Assembly: GCA_963691705.1 (NCBI GenBank)
Contig: OY829541.1
Location: 50,488,377-50,552,376 of the forward strand
Direction: 5' to 3'
DNA length: 64,000 nt
DNA from: Viola odorata
Taxonomy: Eukaryota; Streptophyta; Magnoliopsida; Malpighiales; Violaceae
Each line of letters starts with the position of its first letter. The stretch's first letter is position 1. Positions 34,690 to 47,360 of this stretch are shown here, one piece after another. Made by a program: the position numbers and the translations under genes. The notes under the pieces were generated by a model. The model saw only the letters and a program-made list of their open reading frames with translations, ran no database searches and had not been told where the DNA came from.

Positions 34690-36567
34690 TGGGTTTGCAG
34701 CCAACTTGGCAAGGTTGTCAGCTTCGGCATTGTCCTCTCGGGGAATGTGCTCAAAACTGACTTGCATGCCTTCTTCCTTTATTTCTAATAGCTCCCGCAT
34801 CACTTTAGCGAGATACTGGACCATGATGGGCTCCCGAGCTTGAGAGCGCCCTAAGACCTGGTCGATCACTAGTTTGGAATCACCGCAAATTCTCAGACGC
34901 AGGTCTCCTGTTCTGCCGGTATCGTGCCTACCTTTAGATGAAAGGCTTCTCCCTATCCGGAGTCCGGCCAGTAACGCCTCATATTCTACCGCATTATTGG
35001 ATAATGGCTGCAGGATTCGGATAGCGTATTGTATTCGCATATCGTTCGGCCCATTTATAAAGATTCCTGCTCCAGCCGATTCTTGATTTTTAGCCCCGTC
35101 TACATGAATGATCCAGAGGTCCGTATAAGTCTCTGGGAACGGGAGATCCAAATCACGCCATTCCTCTTCGGGTACGTCCGTTAACGGATCTTCCGTAAAG
35201 GTACATTCCGCTATAAAATCTGCCAAGATTTGAGCCTTTACAGATGGCCGAGACTGATACCTCAGGCCGTATTGTTCGAGTTCAAGAGCCCAGATTAGCA
35301 TTCTTCCTGAGGATTCAGGCTTTCGAAATATCCTTTTCAGCGGTTGATCTGTAAGTATGATAACGAAAAAAGACTGGAAGTATCTGTCCATTTTTCGAGT
35401 GGCTTGTACTAGCGCGTACACTATTTTCTCAATTCGGGCGTATCGCAACTCCGCATCCTTCAGAATGTGACTCACGAAATACACGGGGCGGTGCGTGTGG
35501 CTATCGTCGTGAACGAGGACGGCGCTGACCACTTCGTCAGCAGCGCCGAGATATAGGTACAAAGTATCACCTAGTTCTGGCCTGGTCAGCAGCAGATCGG
35601 ACGATAGGTAATCTTTTAGGATAACAAATGCCTCTTCACATTCCGGGTTCCACCCAAAGAATGCTTTCTTGCGTATGACTTTGAAAAAAGGAAGACACTT
35701 CTCGCCTTGTTTGGAAATAAAGCGCCCTAGGGCGATAACGCGCCCTGTTAGCCTTTGTACTTCCTTAACGGTTCTTGGAGATATCATGTCTTGTATGGCT
35801 TTAATCTTTGACGGATTAGGCTGGATTCCTTTTTGGCTGACCACGTAACCCAGGAATTTTCCGGTCTAAAATGCGAACATGCATTTCTAGGGGTTTAGCT
35901 TCATGCGGTGCCGTTTCATCATGTCAAAGACTTCCTTTAGATCCCGCAAGTGATCTTGAAAACTAGCACTTTTTACCAGTATATCGTCAACGTAGGCTTC
36001 CACATTTCTTCCTATCTGTTCTTCGAATATCTTGTTTGCCATACGTTGGAATGTCGCCCCTGCGTTCTTTAGCCTAAACGGCATCGCCGTATAACAGTAA
36101 GTGGCCGTAGGAGTGATGAAGGCAGTCTTCTCTTCATCTTCAATGGCCATGGGAATTTTGTGATACCCGGAGTTGGCGTCAAGTGAACTCAAATATGCAT
36201 ACCCGGCAATCTGATCGACTAATTGGTCAATGCGGGGAAGCGGGTAGCAGTCCTTGGGGCAGGCATCGTTCAAATTGGTGAAGTCGATACACATCCGCCA
36301 GTCTCCATTGGACTTAGGGACGAGGACTGGGTTGGCTAACCAGGTGGGGTACTGAACTTTGCGGATGAAACCAGCGTCAAGGAGCTTTGCTACTTCTTTA
36401 TCAACAGCTAAGGCTTTTTCCTTAGAGAACGCGCACCGCTTTTGCTGGATCGGCTTAGCGTCAGGGTCAACGTTGAGTCGATGCTCGGCTATTTCTCGCG
36501 ATATACCCGGCATGTCTGCAGGTTTCCATACAAATTCTCCTCGACACTTGTTCAATAACCAGGCCAA
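34690..36567 (-). pseudogene. RT - RNase H - second RNase H of element C
   Basis: The reverse transcriptase part runs 36567-35887 and includes the AYVDDILV active site. Two in-frame stops lie between 35887 and 35844. Then follow the connection and RNase H (DTLYLYLGAADEVVSAVLV, DQPLKRIF), and a second, archaeal-like RNase H (IHVDGAKNQESAGAGIF, NNAVEYEALLAGL, CGDSKLVIDQ). The second RNase H before integrase is the signature of the Tat lineage. The stops, absent from B at these codons, make this copy inactive. Confidence 0.85.
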
Positions 36568-36598
36568 CTGAAGGTTTTCTTCTGAACTGAGCCTTTCG

Positions 36599-37424
36599 CT
36601 AACAAGGAAGTCTGCCTTTTTCTATGCCGATTACCGGTACATGCACCATTTTGTCAAGGGGTTGAGCGCGCTTCTCATCTCCTTGTTCATATGGGTCCGC
36701 TGTTATACATACATACCTATCACAACTCTTTTGAGTCATGAGCAGGTAATATTCGGCCGCCAATTTTTGATTGCCATTTATCGTTACCACTCCGTCCCAG
36801 GAGGGGTATTTCATCTTCAAATGCTTCTGAGATATTACCGCTCCAAAGCGGTTGAGAAAAGGTCGTCCGAGTATAACATTGTAGGGCAAGTTTAGATCCA
36901 CGACAAAGAATAGCAAGCTCTCCGATCTCTTGGAGGTGTCTTCCCTGAAGTAGACTGGCAGAGTAGTTACCCCTGTGACAGGGATTGGGACCCCGTCCAC
37001 CCCAATTATGGGTTTCTTGCAAGGTATTAATTCGTTGTCGGGCCATTTCATGAGATTGTACGCTTCCAACGAGAAGAGGTTTACTGCACTTCCGTTATCT
37101 ATGAGAGTTCTTCTGACTCCGTGACTGGCAATGATGGGCGTAACCACTAACGCATCATTATGCGGATAGACAATGCCTTTCTCGTCCTCTTCGGAGAAGG
37201 ATAACACCATGCGGTCTAGGACGCTTATCGTTTCACTTTTCTTTGTCATGCCATCTCGTTTGCGTTTTTCTCCTAACGCCGCCGTCGGTAGTTCTGGTTC
37301 ATCCATGTAAGGAGTCCCTCCTGCTATGATGTTAATCATAGGGAAGCCCTCGTCATCTACTGCGAACGTTTCCTCACCTCTTCCTCTGAGAGCATTATTC
37401 TTTTGTAGGACGCGAGGGGATACT
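36599..37424 (-). pseudogene. Protease region of element C
   Basis: The retropepsin-like segment has LIDNGSAVNLFS in place of the usual DTG/DSG triad and VILGRPFLNRF further on; DNGS-type sites are common in Tat elements. The frame is open upstream into gag and ends in a stop at 36599, just before RT. Confidence 0.75.
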
Positions 37425-39209
37425 TGTTGGTCATCTGCGACCCTTTTCGTGGAATTATTTCTGGTGTCCTCTCTTACTTTGGTTGCGAATTCTCCCAAGT
37501 AACCTTCCTCCACCAAACGTTCTATTACTGATTTTAAGTCCCTGCATACTTCTGTAGAATGCCCCCTGGCTTTGTGGAACTTATAATAAGGGTTTTCTCT
37601 TCTCCCTAGGAGTACTCCGGGCTTAACGGGCGCAGGGTACCGAATGGGAAGGTTTCGTTGTTCCACTATCGCCAAAATCTCTACCCTTGGTAGATTAAAG
37701 GAAGGAAAATCAGGATCGTATGCCCGACTTTTAGAGGAATCTCCTTGGCGCTGAGATGGGGAACCGCCAGGCTTTCCCTTTGAAGTGTTACCTTTCCACC
37801 CACTGGAGATTTTGGGAATATGATCTTTCCGCCGAGCATACTCGTCGGTGAGGCGGTCATCAAGAATAGTATTTGCAGGAGCGTTTGGAATAAGAGGTGC
37901 CTCAGGTGGCATGCCATAGGTTCTATCTCTGTTTTCCTCTTCTTCCATTTTCGCGTAGTTATGGGCTTTAAGTCTTAAAGCGTCCAGAGTCGCTGGAGGG
38001 TCCACCATTAGTGCATCTCTCAATTTACTATAACGGCAGTTCCTCTTCAAGGCCTCTATAGCAAAATCAATAGTAACGCCCGACGTTAGCGACATTTCCA
38101 GATCAAATCGACTAAGAAATTCCTTCAGAGTTTCCTGAGGCCTTCAACGTAGGTCGAATAACGCGGCGGCAGATTTCCTAATTGGAATCACTGTGCTGAA
38201 ACGGCTCCGGAACTTGGATTCCAACTGTGCGAAATTACTAATAGATCCGCCGGGAAGGCCCTCGAACCAGAGGCGCGCGACTCCTGATAATGTCATAACA
38301 AATATTTGGCATAACGCCGCATCACTGTGCGTCTGAAACTGCACGAAATCCTTCACCTTATTGATGTGCGAAATGGGATCTTTGGTGCCGTCATAAGTCT
38401 CTGTGGGAAGCTTCACATGTCGACTGACCTTATGGCGTCTTATACGACGGCTAAATGGATGACCTGATGTGTCATCAAGAATTTCACGCTCCTGGTGTGG
38501 GGAAGATATTTTCGCAGGACGCCTCCGATTTCGTGGATCTGGCGTGGGATGTCGCCTAGGAGACCGACTGTGGCTTCTGGGCGAGCGATTTCGATATCTC
38601 CTACTGCTGGATCTTTCACTGCGCTCAGGGGACAAATCCCTATTCACTCCTTCCCTTCGACCGTCCCAACGGTTTCTGACCTCTTCCAGGTGCCGATCCT
38701 CCAGAGGGATGGGACCTAGAGGCACTTGCGGCACATAAGGCTCCACTCGTCCTTGAGTGAGCTGCGCAAAATTAATCGGGGGATCAGCTAGGGATAAAGT
38801 TGGTCGGAGATTTCCCTGTAATGACGGTGACAAGGGCCGCTCGGTGACAATAGACGGCGTGAACATGACACGGGGAGATACACTCGATCCAGAGATTCCA
38901 GGTGTCATTCTGGCAGCCATTTCAGTCAAATAGTCCAACCGAGAACGAAGGGCCGCTATTTCACTCGGAAAAGGGTGATCCCCTTGAAGCAGGAGTAGAG
39001 AAGCTGGATCCCGCCATTTGGGACAACGACACGGTCGCCTGCGAGGAAAGGACTTCCCCTGCAGACCTGATCAAAGGGTTTAGGGATTCTGAAATGATTT
39101 GTTGCGTTGTCCCAGAAAGTTCAGTAGTAGCAAAAGGGAATAACTGTCTGCGAATCGAGAAGGGAACATTAGAAGATGGAGGTCGCGTCCGCTCTGACTC
39201 AGAAGTCAT
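37425..39209 (-). pseudogene. Gag of element C
   Basis: The likely start is the ATG at 39209, in a context shared with B. The Arg/Ser-rich N-terminal half (SERSSSRR, SRSPRRH) is followed by the conserved gag domain (VKDFVQFQTHSDAALCQIF, SGVARLWFEGLP) and a zinc-knuckle-like KFHKARGHSTEVCRDLK. The first cysteine of the knuckle is replaced by Tyr; B keeps it. In-frame stops, including near 38962 and 38144-38146, break it. Confidence 0.8.
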
Positions 39210-39273
39210 GATTGTTTTGATCTCTGGGTAGAACAGAGCTTGGCTATTAAGGATGCTCACTTAATACACCAAG

Positions 39274-39293
39274 GCTCTCAACGAAAGCACCAA
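39274..39293 (-). other. Primer binding site of element C
   Basis: On the minus strand TTGGTGCTTTCGTTGAGAGC begins two bases after the LTR. B has the same motif with one difference. It is not the TGGCGCC-type site used by element A. The tRNA is not assigned here. Confidence 0.6.
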
Positions 39294-39295
39294 TT

Positions 39296-39882
39296 TGTTA
39301 AGATTCTAGCTCTTATGAGATCGGGGGGTTGACTTCCCTTGGTCGGAGTTGCTGTAGTCGCCGTCGAACTCACCTGTAAGGCGCTGGAGGGGGGGCTCCG
39401 GCGTAGACACTCCGATGCTTAAGTCAGTAAGTGGTTCAAAAATAGCAGCGGTTCTAGTAAGTGAATTCTGGCTTACTTGATGATTTTCATTATGGGGTAT
39501 TTGTAGGCCACTAGAGGCGATAGCTGGGCATAAGGGCGATATCCAGGTGAGACGTCACTCCTGATGACGTCACGGGCGATACCTCAACCTGACGTCATCA
39601 GCGATACCTGAGGTAACGTCAAGGTTGATGTCTCCGAGGAGGGTACCGGGGGTGATACCTTCAATCATGTCGGGGGCGATAGCTCTATAGGTCCCTGGGA
39701 TGGGATGATGTCGTGCGTTAAGAGACGCGTGAGACCTCCCCCTCGCTGATGTCGACCATCCCAGTAAACGCTTCAAGGTCTGGTAGCGATAGCTTAGATG
39801 TCCGACAAGGCTCGTGGGGACTCCCTCTTCGGCAGGGGTCATAATTACAGCAATGCCCTTGGGATTGCCTTAATGGTTATCA
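39296..39882 (-). repeat. 5' LTR of element C
   Basis: 587 bp, same length as the 3' copy, with about 14 substitutions and no indel by hand alignment. The element-sense TATA-like box is at plus-strand 39494-39505. Confidence 0.92.
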
Positions 39883-40026
39883 CGAACCGCCTTACTGACT
39901 TAAGCATCAGAGTGTCTACGCCGGAGCCCCCCCTCCGGCGCTTTGCAGGTACCCTTGACGTCAGCTACAGTAACCCCGAGCTGCCACCGTCCTCGTCCCG
40001 ATTTTCCAGAAGTCCAAATCTTATCA
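39883..40026 (+). repeat. 5' LTR of element B, second part
   Basis: It begins with the second CGAAC and continues through ACTGACTTAAGCATC to CTTATCA, matching 54930-55072. Confidence 0.9.
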
Positions 40027-40028
40027 AA

Positions 40029-40048
40029 TTGGTGCTTTCATTGAGAGC
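40029..40048 (+). other. Primer binding site of element B
   Basis: TTGGTGCTTTCATTGAGAGC two bases after the LTR end. It is shared with C apart from one base. Confidence 0.6.
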
Positions 40049-40113
40049 TTTGGTTTATTAAGTGAGCGTCCTTAATAGCCAAGCTTCGTCTTTATAGGAT
40101 GATCGGAACGATC

Positions 40114-41608
40114 ATGGCTTCTAATTCGGAGCCCACACGACCTTCATCCTCTAACATTCCTTATGCAATCCGCAGACAATTATTCCCTTTTGCCACCACT
40201 GATGTTTCTGTAACAACGCAGGAGATTACTTTGGAATCTTCAGATTCCCCCTTTAGATCAATAGGGGGAACACTCCCTCCTCAGATGAGCCTCTCTCTAT
40301 CCTAGATGGTGGGATCTAGTTTTTCTACCCCACCTCCGAAGGGATTCATGCTGGACGACGCAAATAACCCCCTCGCGAGTGAAATATCTGCTCTTCGTTC
40401 TAGGTTCGCCTATTTGACTGAGCTGGCGACAAGAATCACGCCTGACGTTTCTGGGTCAAATGTTCCTCCCCAGGCTATTTTCACATCATCTATTGTCACC
40501 GAATGACCCTTATCGCCCCTACAGCACGGAAATATTCTACCAGTCTTGTCTGCAACAGATACACCAATTAGCCTTGTGCAACTCGCTCAGGGGCGAGTGG
40601 AGCCTTATGTGCTGCAAGTACCAAGAATTCCAGTCCCCCAAGAGGAGCGGCGACATGATGAATACAGAGACCGTTGGGACGGTCGACGAGAAGAAGTGGA
40701 GCGAAATGTATCCCCTGAGCGTAGTGAAAGATCCAGTAGTAGAAGACACCGAAATCATTCGCCTAGGAGTCGCAATCGATCTCCAAGGCGACATCACACT
40801 CCAGAACTGCGAAATCTGGGGCGTCAGCTAGAAGCGTATCCCCCTCACGATACACGGGAAATCCTTGATGACACCTCAGGCCACCCGTTCACCCATCGCA
40901 TAAGACGTCACAGGATTAGCCGACATCTAAAACTCCCCACGGAATCCTACGAATGTACTAGAGATCTTATTTCACACCTTAACAAGGTTAAGGACTTTGT
41001 ACAATTTCAGACCCACAGTGATGCAGCTTTATGTCAAATATTCGTCATGACATTGTCAGGAGTCGCCCGTCTGTGGTTTGATGGTCTCCCTGGTGGCAAA
41101 ATCTGCCGTGGCCTTATTTGATATACATAGGAAGCCTCAAGAATCCTTGAAAGACTTCCTTAGTCACTTTGACATGAAAATGCCGTTAACGCCGGGCATT
41201 ACCGTTTATTTCGCTATAGAAGCTTTGAAGCGGAACTGCCGCTATGGGAAACTGAAAGACACGCTAATGGTGGACCCTCCGGTGACTTTAGACGCGTTAA
41301 GGTTGAAAGCCCATAACTACGCGAGAATGGAGGAAGAAGAAAGCAAGGACAGGACTCGAAACATACCACAAGATGCGCCTCAAGTTCCTAACGCTCCCGT
41401 GGCCACAACTTGTGAAGATCATTTTGTCGACGATTACGCCCAGTGGAAAGATCATATTCCCAAGACCTCCAATCGGCGAAGAGGCAACCCTTCAAGGGGA
41501 AAGTCTTACAACTCCCCGACTCGACGATAGGGAGATCCTCCTAAGGGCCAGATTTATAACCCAAACCTTCCCTCCCTCATTTCACCAAGAGCGGAAATAT
41601 TAGCGATT
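40114..41608 (+). pseudogene. Gag of element B
   Basis: It starts MASNSEPTRPSSSN, matching C's MTSESERTRPPSSN. Stops at 40303 (TAG for C's Gln), 40504 (TGA for C's Arg) and about 41528 (TAG for C's Gln) interrupt it. A deletion near 41095 removes about 30 codons and shifts frame. The core gag domain with VKDFVQFQTHSDAALCQIF is present. It is not translatable as a unit. Confidence 0.8.
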
Positions 41609-42660
41609 GTGGAACAACGAAACTTGCCCATTCGTTACCCAGCCCCTGTTAAGCCTGGAGTAATCATGGGAGGAAGAGAAAACCCATTTTGCAAGTTTCA
41701 CAAAGCTAAGGGGCACTCTATAGAAGTATGCAGAGAACTAAAGCTAGCAATAGAACGTCTAGTGGAGGAAGGTTATCTCGGAGAATTCGCCACTAAGGCA
41801 AGAGAGGAGGCCAGGAACAACCAGACCGATAGAGCGACTGACAACAGACAAGCACCTCCTCGCGCTCAAGGAAGTAACGCTACTCCTGCTGGGAGAGGCA
41901 GGGAGACACTCATGGTTGATGATGACGATGTCCCTATCATCAACATCATAGCCGGAGGCGCACCCTATCTAGACAAGCCGGAATAATTAATATCCGTTGC
42001 AGGGGAGAAGCGGAAGCGGGAGGGTGTGTTAATAAAAAGCGAGGCCATAAGTGCTTTAGATCGAATGGTACTATCCTTCTCCGAGGAAGATGAGAAAGGT
42101 GTTATTTTTTAGCATAATGATAAGTTAGTGGTCACACCCGTTATCGGCAATCACAGAGTTAGGAGAACCCTCGTTGACAACGGAAGTGCGGTAAACTTAT
42201 TTTCATTAGAGGCTTACAACCTCATGAAACGTCCTGATGGTGAATTGACGCCCTATAAGAAGCCGATAATTGGAGTAAATGGAGTCCCAATACCAGTGAC
42301 GGGAATTACCACTTTGCCAGTGTATTTTTGAGAAGATACCTCCAAGCGGTCGAAGGAGTTGTTGTTTTTGGTCGTAGACCTAACCTTGCCCTATAACGCT
42401 ATACTTGGACGTCCTTTCCTTAACCGCTTTGGAGCCGCGATATCCCAGAAGCATTTAAGGATGAAATACTCCTCCTGGGATGGAGTGGTGTTAATCAAAG
42501 GCAACCAGAAATTGGCGGCTGAGTGTTACCTACTCATGACTCAGAAGATTAGTGATAGATACGTGTGCATGACGGTAGATCCATATGAGCAGAATGATGA
42601 GAAACACACTCAACCATTAGACAAGATGATATCTGTGCTGGTTGACGGGATCGACGGAGC
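41609..42660 (+). pseudogene. Gag C-terminus and protease of element B
   Basis: It contains the knuckle FCKFHKAKGHSIEVCRELK, then the retropepsin-like LVDNGSAVNLFS and AILGRPFLNRF. Stops near 41984, 42110 and 42331 interrupt it; the last replaces an Arg codon of C. Confidence 0.78.
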
Positions 42661-44600
42661 GAGCTTTCCGGTTAGCGAAAAGCTTAGCCCAATGGAAAAC
42701 CTTCAGCTAACTCGGCTGTTGAATAAATGCAAAGGAGAATTCGCATGGAAGCCCGCAGATATGCCAGGTATCTCACGAGAGGTGGCGGAACACCGACTCA
42801 ACATTGACCCCAATGTCAGGCCCGTCCAACAAAGACGACGCGCATTTTCGTCGGAGAAAACTTTAGCCATCGGTAAGGAAGTATCTAAGCTCTTAGATGC
42901 CGGTTTCGTCCGAGAAGTTCAATACCCAACCTGGCTAGCCAACCCGGTTCTTGTCCCAAAGCCCAACGGAGATTGGCGTATGTGCATCGACTTTACTGAC
43001 TTAAACAATGCTTGTCCCAAAGATTGCTACCCACTTCCTCGAATTCATCAGCTGGTCGATCAGACTGCGGGGTACGCCTATCTAAGCTCTCTAGATGCCA
43101 ATTCGGGGTATCATCAAATCCTCATGGCCATTGAGGATGAAGAAAAAACCACTTTCATCACCCCGAAAGCTACCTACTGTTATACGGCGATGCCGTTTGG
43201 GCTAAAGAATGCTGGAGCCACCTTTCAACGAATGGCGAACAAGGTCTTTGAAAAGCAGGTTGGAAGGAATGTGGAAGCATATGTTGATGATATATTGGTC
43301 AAGAGCCGAAGTTTCCAGGGCCATTTGAACGACTTAGAGGAAGTCTTCCGCGTGATGAGAAAATATCAAATGAAGTTGAATCCCCGTAAATGCTTGTTCG
43401 CATTTCAGACGGGAAACTTTTTAGGTTATGTGGTTAGCCAAAAAGGTATCCAGCCCAACCCCTCAAAGGTCAAAGCTATCCAGGATATGATATCTCCTCG
43501 AACCGTCAAGGAGTTGCAAAGATTGACGGGGCACGTTATTACCCTGGGCCTGTTTATCTCTAAGCAAGGTGAGAGATGCCTGCCATTTTTCAAGGTTATA
43601 CGCAAAAAAGCTCATTTCGGATGGATAACGGAATGTGAAGAGGCGTTCATGGGCCTGAAAGCTTATTTATCGTCCGACCTGGTGCTGACAAGGCAAGAAC
43701 CGGGCGATACCCTATACTTATACCTCGGTGTTGCCGACGAAGTGGTTAGTGTCATCCTCGTTCGAGATGACAACCATCTACACCACCCTGTCTATTTCGT
43801 GAGTCACGTTTTGAAAGATACCGAGTTGCAATACGCTCGCATTGAAAAAATAGCGTTTGCACTGGTTCAGGCCACGCGGAAAATGGACAGATACTTCCAA
43901 ACCCATCCCGTTATCGTACTTACTGACCAGCCGTTAAAAAGGATATTCCGGAAACCTGAGTCTTCAGGAAGGATGCTGATTTGGGCCATTGAACTCGAGC
44001 AATATGGGTTGCGGTACAAAAATCGTCCCTCCGTGAAAGCCCAGGTCATAGCAGACTTCATAGCCGAGTGTACCTTCACAGAAGACCCATTAACGGACCT
44101 GCCGGAAGAGGAAAGAGATGACTTGGACCTCCCGTTCCTTGAAACCTACACTAACTTGTGGGTTGTTCATGTGGATGGAGCCAAGAACCAAGAACTAGTC
44201 GGAGTCGGGATCTTCATGATCGGGCCACATGATATATAGATACGATACGCCATCAGAATACTGCAGCCGTTATCCAATAACACAGCGGAATACGAGGCGT
44301 TACTAGCCGGTCTCAGGATAGGAAGAAACTTTTCCACCAAGGCCATACATGATACGGGAATGATGGGAGACTTGTAATTAAAAAATTGTGGAGATTCTAA
44401 ACTGATAATAGACCAAGTCTTGGGACACTCTCAGGCTAGAGAGCTCATCATGGTTCAGTACCTCGCTAAAGTGAAACACGAACTATTGGAAATAAAGAAA
44501 AACGGCATGAGGGTCAGCTTTAAGCACATCCCCCGAGAGGATAACGCTGAAGCAGACGGCCTGGCCAAACTCGCTGTAAATCCAGACGCGTCCATACCCA
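42661..44600 (+). pseudogene. RT - RNase H - second RNase H of element B
   Basis: A long open frame (42359-44239) carries RT with AYVDDILV, the FLGYVVSQKGIQPNPSK segment and RNase H. Unlike C, the RT frame has no stop. The second RNase H (VVHVDGAKNQ) is broken by stops at about 44237 and 44378. Tat-lineage organisation as in C. Confidence 0.85.
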
Positions 44601-45919
44601 AGGGCATGTACTACCGAGAGATATCGGTTCCCTCCTTCATGGAAGAGCAAACATCGCTTTGCGTGGAAGAAATTGAAAATGACTGGCGAATCCCTATGAT
44701 AAAATACTTAAAACATGAGGAATTACCTGCGGGTAACGCCGAGAAAAAGATAGTGCTAAAACAAGCAGCACGGTGTACATATTATGATGGAGAGCTGATC
44801 CGGAGATGTTTTTCTCACCCAGCCGCTAAGTGTATAACAGAGCAAGTGGGTCTTCATACCTTGCGAGAAATCCATGAAGGAATATGCGGTATGCACGCAT
44901 CGGGCGACACCTTAGCCGCGCAAGTCTTCAGGTCTAGATTCGACTGGCCTACTATTCGAAGAGATTGTCACAATTATGTACAGACATGTCAAAAATGTCA
45001 GGAATTCTCCAAGATTCCTCGATAACCCGCCACAGAGATTTCTGAGATAGTGGCTCCTTGTCCTTTCGCGAAATGGGGGATAGATATCCTGGGCCCTTTT
45101 CCAAAGGCAAGGTCCCAACTAAAGTTCGTGGTCGTGACAGTGTATTACTTCACGAAGTGGGCAGAAGCGGAAGCGGTGGCCAACATCACGACAGAGAAAA
45201 ATTGGCGCTTCTTTAAACATCAAGTCATCATGCGGTTCGGTGTTCCCCGTGTGTTAGTCAGCGATAACGGGACGCAGTTCACCAGCCAGTTCTTTAAAGA
45301 TCAGTGCGTGGAATTTCAGATCGAACAAAGGTTCTCTTCTGTGGCTCACCCGCAAATCAACGGTCAAGCAGAGGTAACGAATCAAAGCATTCTCAGTGGC
45401 ATAAAGAAAAACTTGGAAGGATCTAAAAAAAAATGGGCAGAAGAGCTACCGTATGTGATGTGGGTGTACCACATGACCGTTAAAACTAGTACGGGAGAAA
45501 TGCCTTTCGCATTGGCTTTTGGCACTGAGGTCGTCACACCGGTAGAAATTGGTACTATGAGCCTGCGAGTGGCGTACTTCAGGGAAGAAATGAATGAGGA
45601 GAGGCTACGGGCTAACCTCGACGCGTTACCGGAACGGCAGGAGGAAGCTCTTCTGAAAATGCTTTATTATAAGCAAAGAATGGCGCGTTATCACAATAGG
45701 CGCGTCAAAGAACGACTGCTGAAAGTATGTGACTTGGTACTTAGAGAAAAACGAGCCGCTGGACAGCGTATGTGGAAACTCATCCCGAACTGGGATGACG
45801 TATACCGCGTTACCCGCGTTATTAGAAAGGGAGCATATCACCTGGAAACACTCGACGGTACTCCCTTACCTAACTCTTGGAATGTAGCTCGTTTGAAACT
45901 ATACCATGCTAGAGTCTAA
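44601..45919 (+). pseudogene. Integrase of element B
   Basis: HHCC finger (HEGICGMH, TCQKCQEF), core with WGIDILGPFP, VSDNGTQF and NGQAEVTNQS, and C-terminal module ending in RLKLYHARV. One TAA at about 45023, where C has an Arg codon, separates the finger from the core. The three acidic residues are conserved. Confidence 0.83.
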
Positions 45920-46030
45920 TGCATTTTCTGCGCCTTTCGTTAATCTCAGCCCTGACTTGTGCTAACGCTCGAATAGAGAATATTCTTGTGTGTTCTGTGG
46001 CTGATTGTGTGCAGATAATAAAGGGTGCCA
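45920..46030. other. Short spacer after pol of element B
   Basis: Nothing recognised between the pol stop and the hairpin repeats. Confidence 0.4.
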
Positions 46031-46530
46031 AGAGTGAAAAGTCCTATCCTTGTGACGGTCGGTCCTGATCAGACGGCTCACTAAGTGAGGGAACGCCCTG
46101 GCATACCTAAAAACTAGTATTGAGAGTGAAAAGTCCTATCCTCGTGGCAGCACGCTAACACAGGTGGGCCATTGAGACGAGGCACATCCCGACGCCCCCG
46201 GGAGTGAAAAGTCATATCCTTGTGGTAAACCGGGCTAACATAGACGACCCACCAAGATGAGCCACGTCCCGGCATCCCTAGGAGTAAAAAGTCCTACCCT
46301 TGTGCTGACCATTCTCGTGGAGACGGCTCGCCAAGACGAGGCACGCCTTAGGGAGACAGTAACTCCATCTTGGAAGTGAAAATCCTTTCCTTGTGATAAC
46401 CGGGCTAATACAGACGGCTCACTAAGTGAGGGCACGATTCCGGGATGCGAGGTCAACGCCTGAAAGTGAAAAACCTAGCCTTGTGACGGTCTGTCCTGAT
46501 CCGACGACTCACTAAGAAGAGACACTTTCC
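46031..46530. repeat. Hairpin-containing tandem repeats, element B, six units
   Basis: Units begin with AGTGAAAAGTCCTATCCTTG near 46032, 46132, 46203, 46283, 46375 and 46467. Several contain GGCTCACTAAGTGAGGG, whose CTCACTAAGTGAG core is a palindrome. They are the inverse complement of C's units, as expected from the opposite orientation. The array lies between convergent pol and aORF2. Confidence 0.85.
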
Positions 46531-47360
46531 AGGCCGATCGTGGAAACTTGGAAACGCGAAGAATCGCGAAATCCCAGCGAGTAACCAGATGGGAAATCCC
46601 TAGTGAAGATAGCTGGTGGATAAAGCGATATGAGCGACATCGGCAACAACAACCTGAGTTGGAGGCGGAAAGGCTCTTACAAGTAACTATTGCCTATTAG
46701 TACATGTCGCTTTACTAATGACTTATAATTGAGAATGTGCAAAGATATTATTCAGACGATGAAAAGGTTGACACTCTCGTTATCGTGGCTTGGGAAATGT
46801 GATCTAAAGGATATGTGTATTATGTCTCTCTCTGGGAAATATTCCCAGGGAAAGGGATACGTCGGAATCTATCTACAGGTCATCCTAAGCCATTAGCTGA
46901 GAATATCTACGACAGTGTGATTATATGCAACGTATCGTTGGAAGTAGCGGTCACGATCCTTCTCCTCTATGAGTTCTTATTGTTGAAAATATGGAACGAT
47001 AGTTAAAATGCGCGTGACGAGGTCATGTCGCGATATCTGGCGAAGCATCTATCATCAATATTGATGATTCGTTGATTGAATGACAATCGTTGGCCTACTT
47101 CTACTAAAAGTTGTTATCAAGATCGAGACTTGTTGACATTATCGTGGTGATAATAAGGCCATTGTTGTACTAAAAGAAGCTCAAAGAGAAAGAAATAAGG
47201 AAAAAGAAATCAGCGATAAAAGAAAGGAGTTAGACGGATATATGATCGTTCAAAAATGCCCTCGAAGGGTTACAAAACACAAAAGTTTGAAGTATCGAAG
47301 CTCTGACAGCTAAAAACAAAAGGGGTGATTCCCGATATTCACGAAAGAGAGCAACAACGC
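46531..47360. other. Spacer before the antisense genes of element B
   Basis: Noncoding, with partial similarity to C's spacer near its start. No ORF or repeat supported. Confidence 0.4.

Larger units (their letters stand above)
23442..39882 (-). mobile_element. Element C: Tat-lineage retrotransposon inside LTR of B
   Basis: It is flanked by CGAAC at 23437-23441 and 39883-39887. Two 587-bp LTRs (23442-24028 and 39296-39882) differ at about 14 positions by hand count. Read on the minus strand: PBS, gag, protease, RT, RNase H, second RNase H, integrase. Then come plus-strand (antisense) genes and the 3' LTR. It is 16.4 kb long and closely related to B throughout. A few stops interrupt gag-pol and the antisense genes. 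It is the youngest of A, B and C. Confidence 0.94.
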
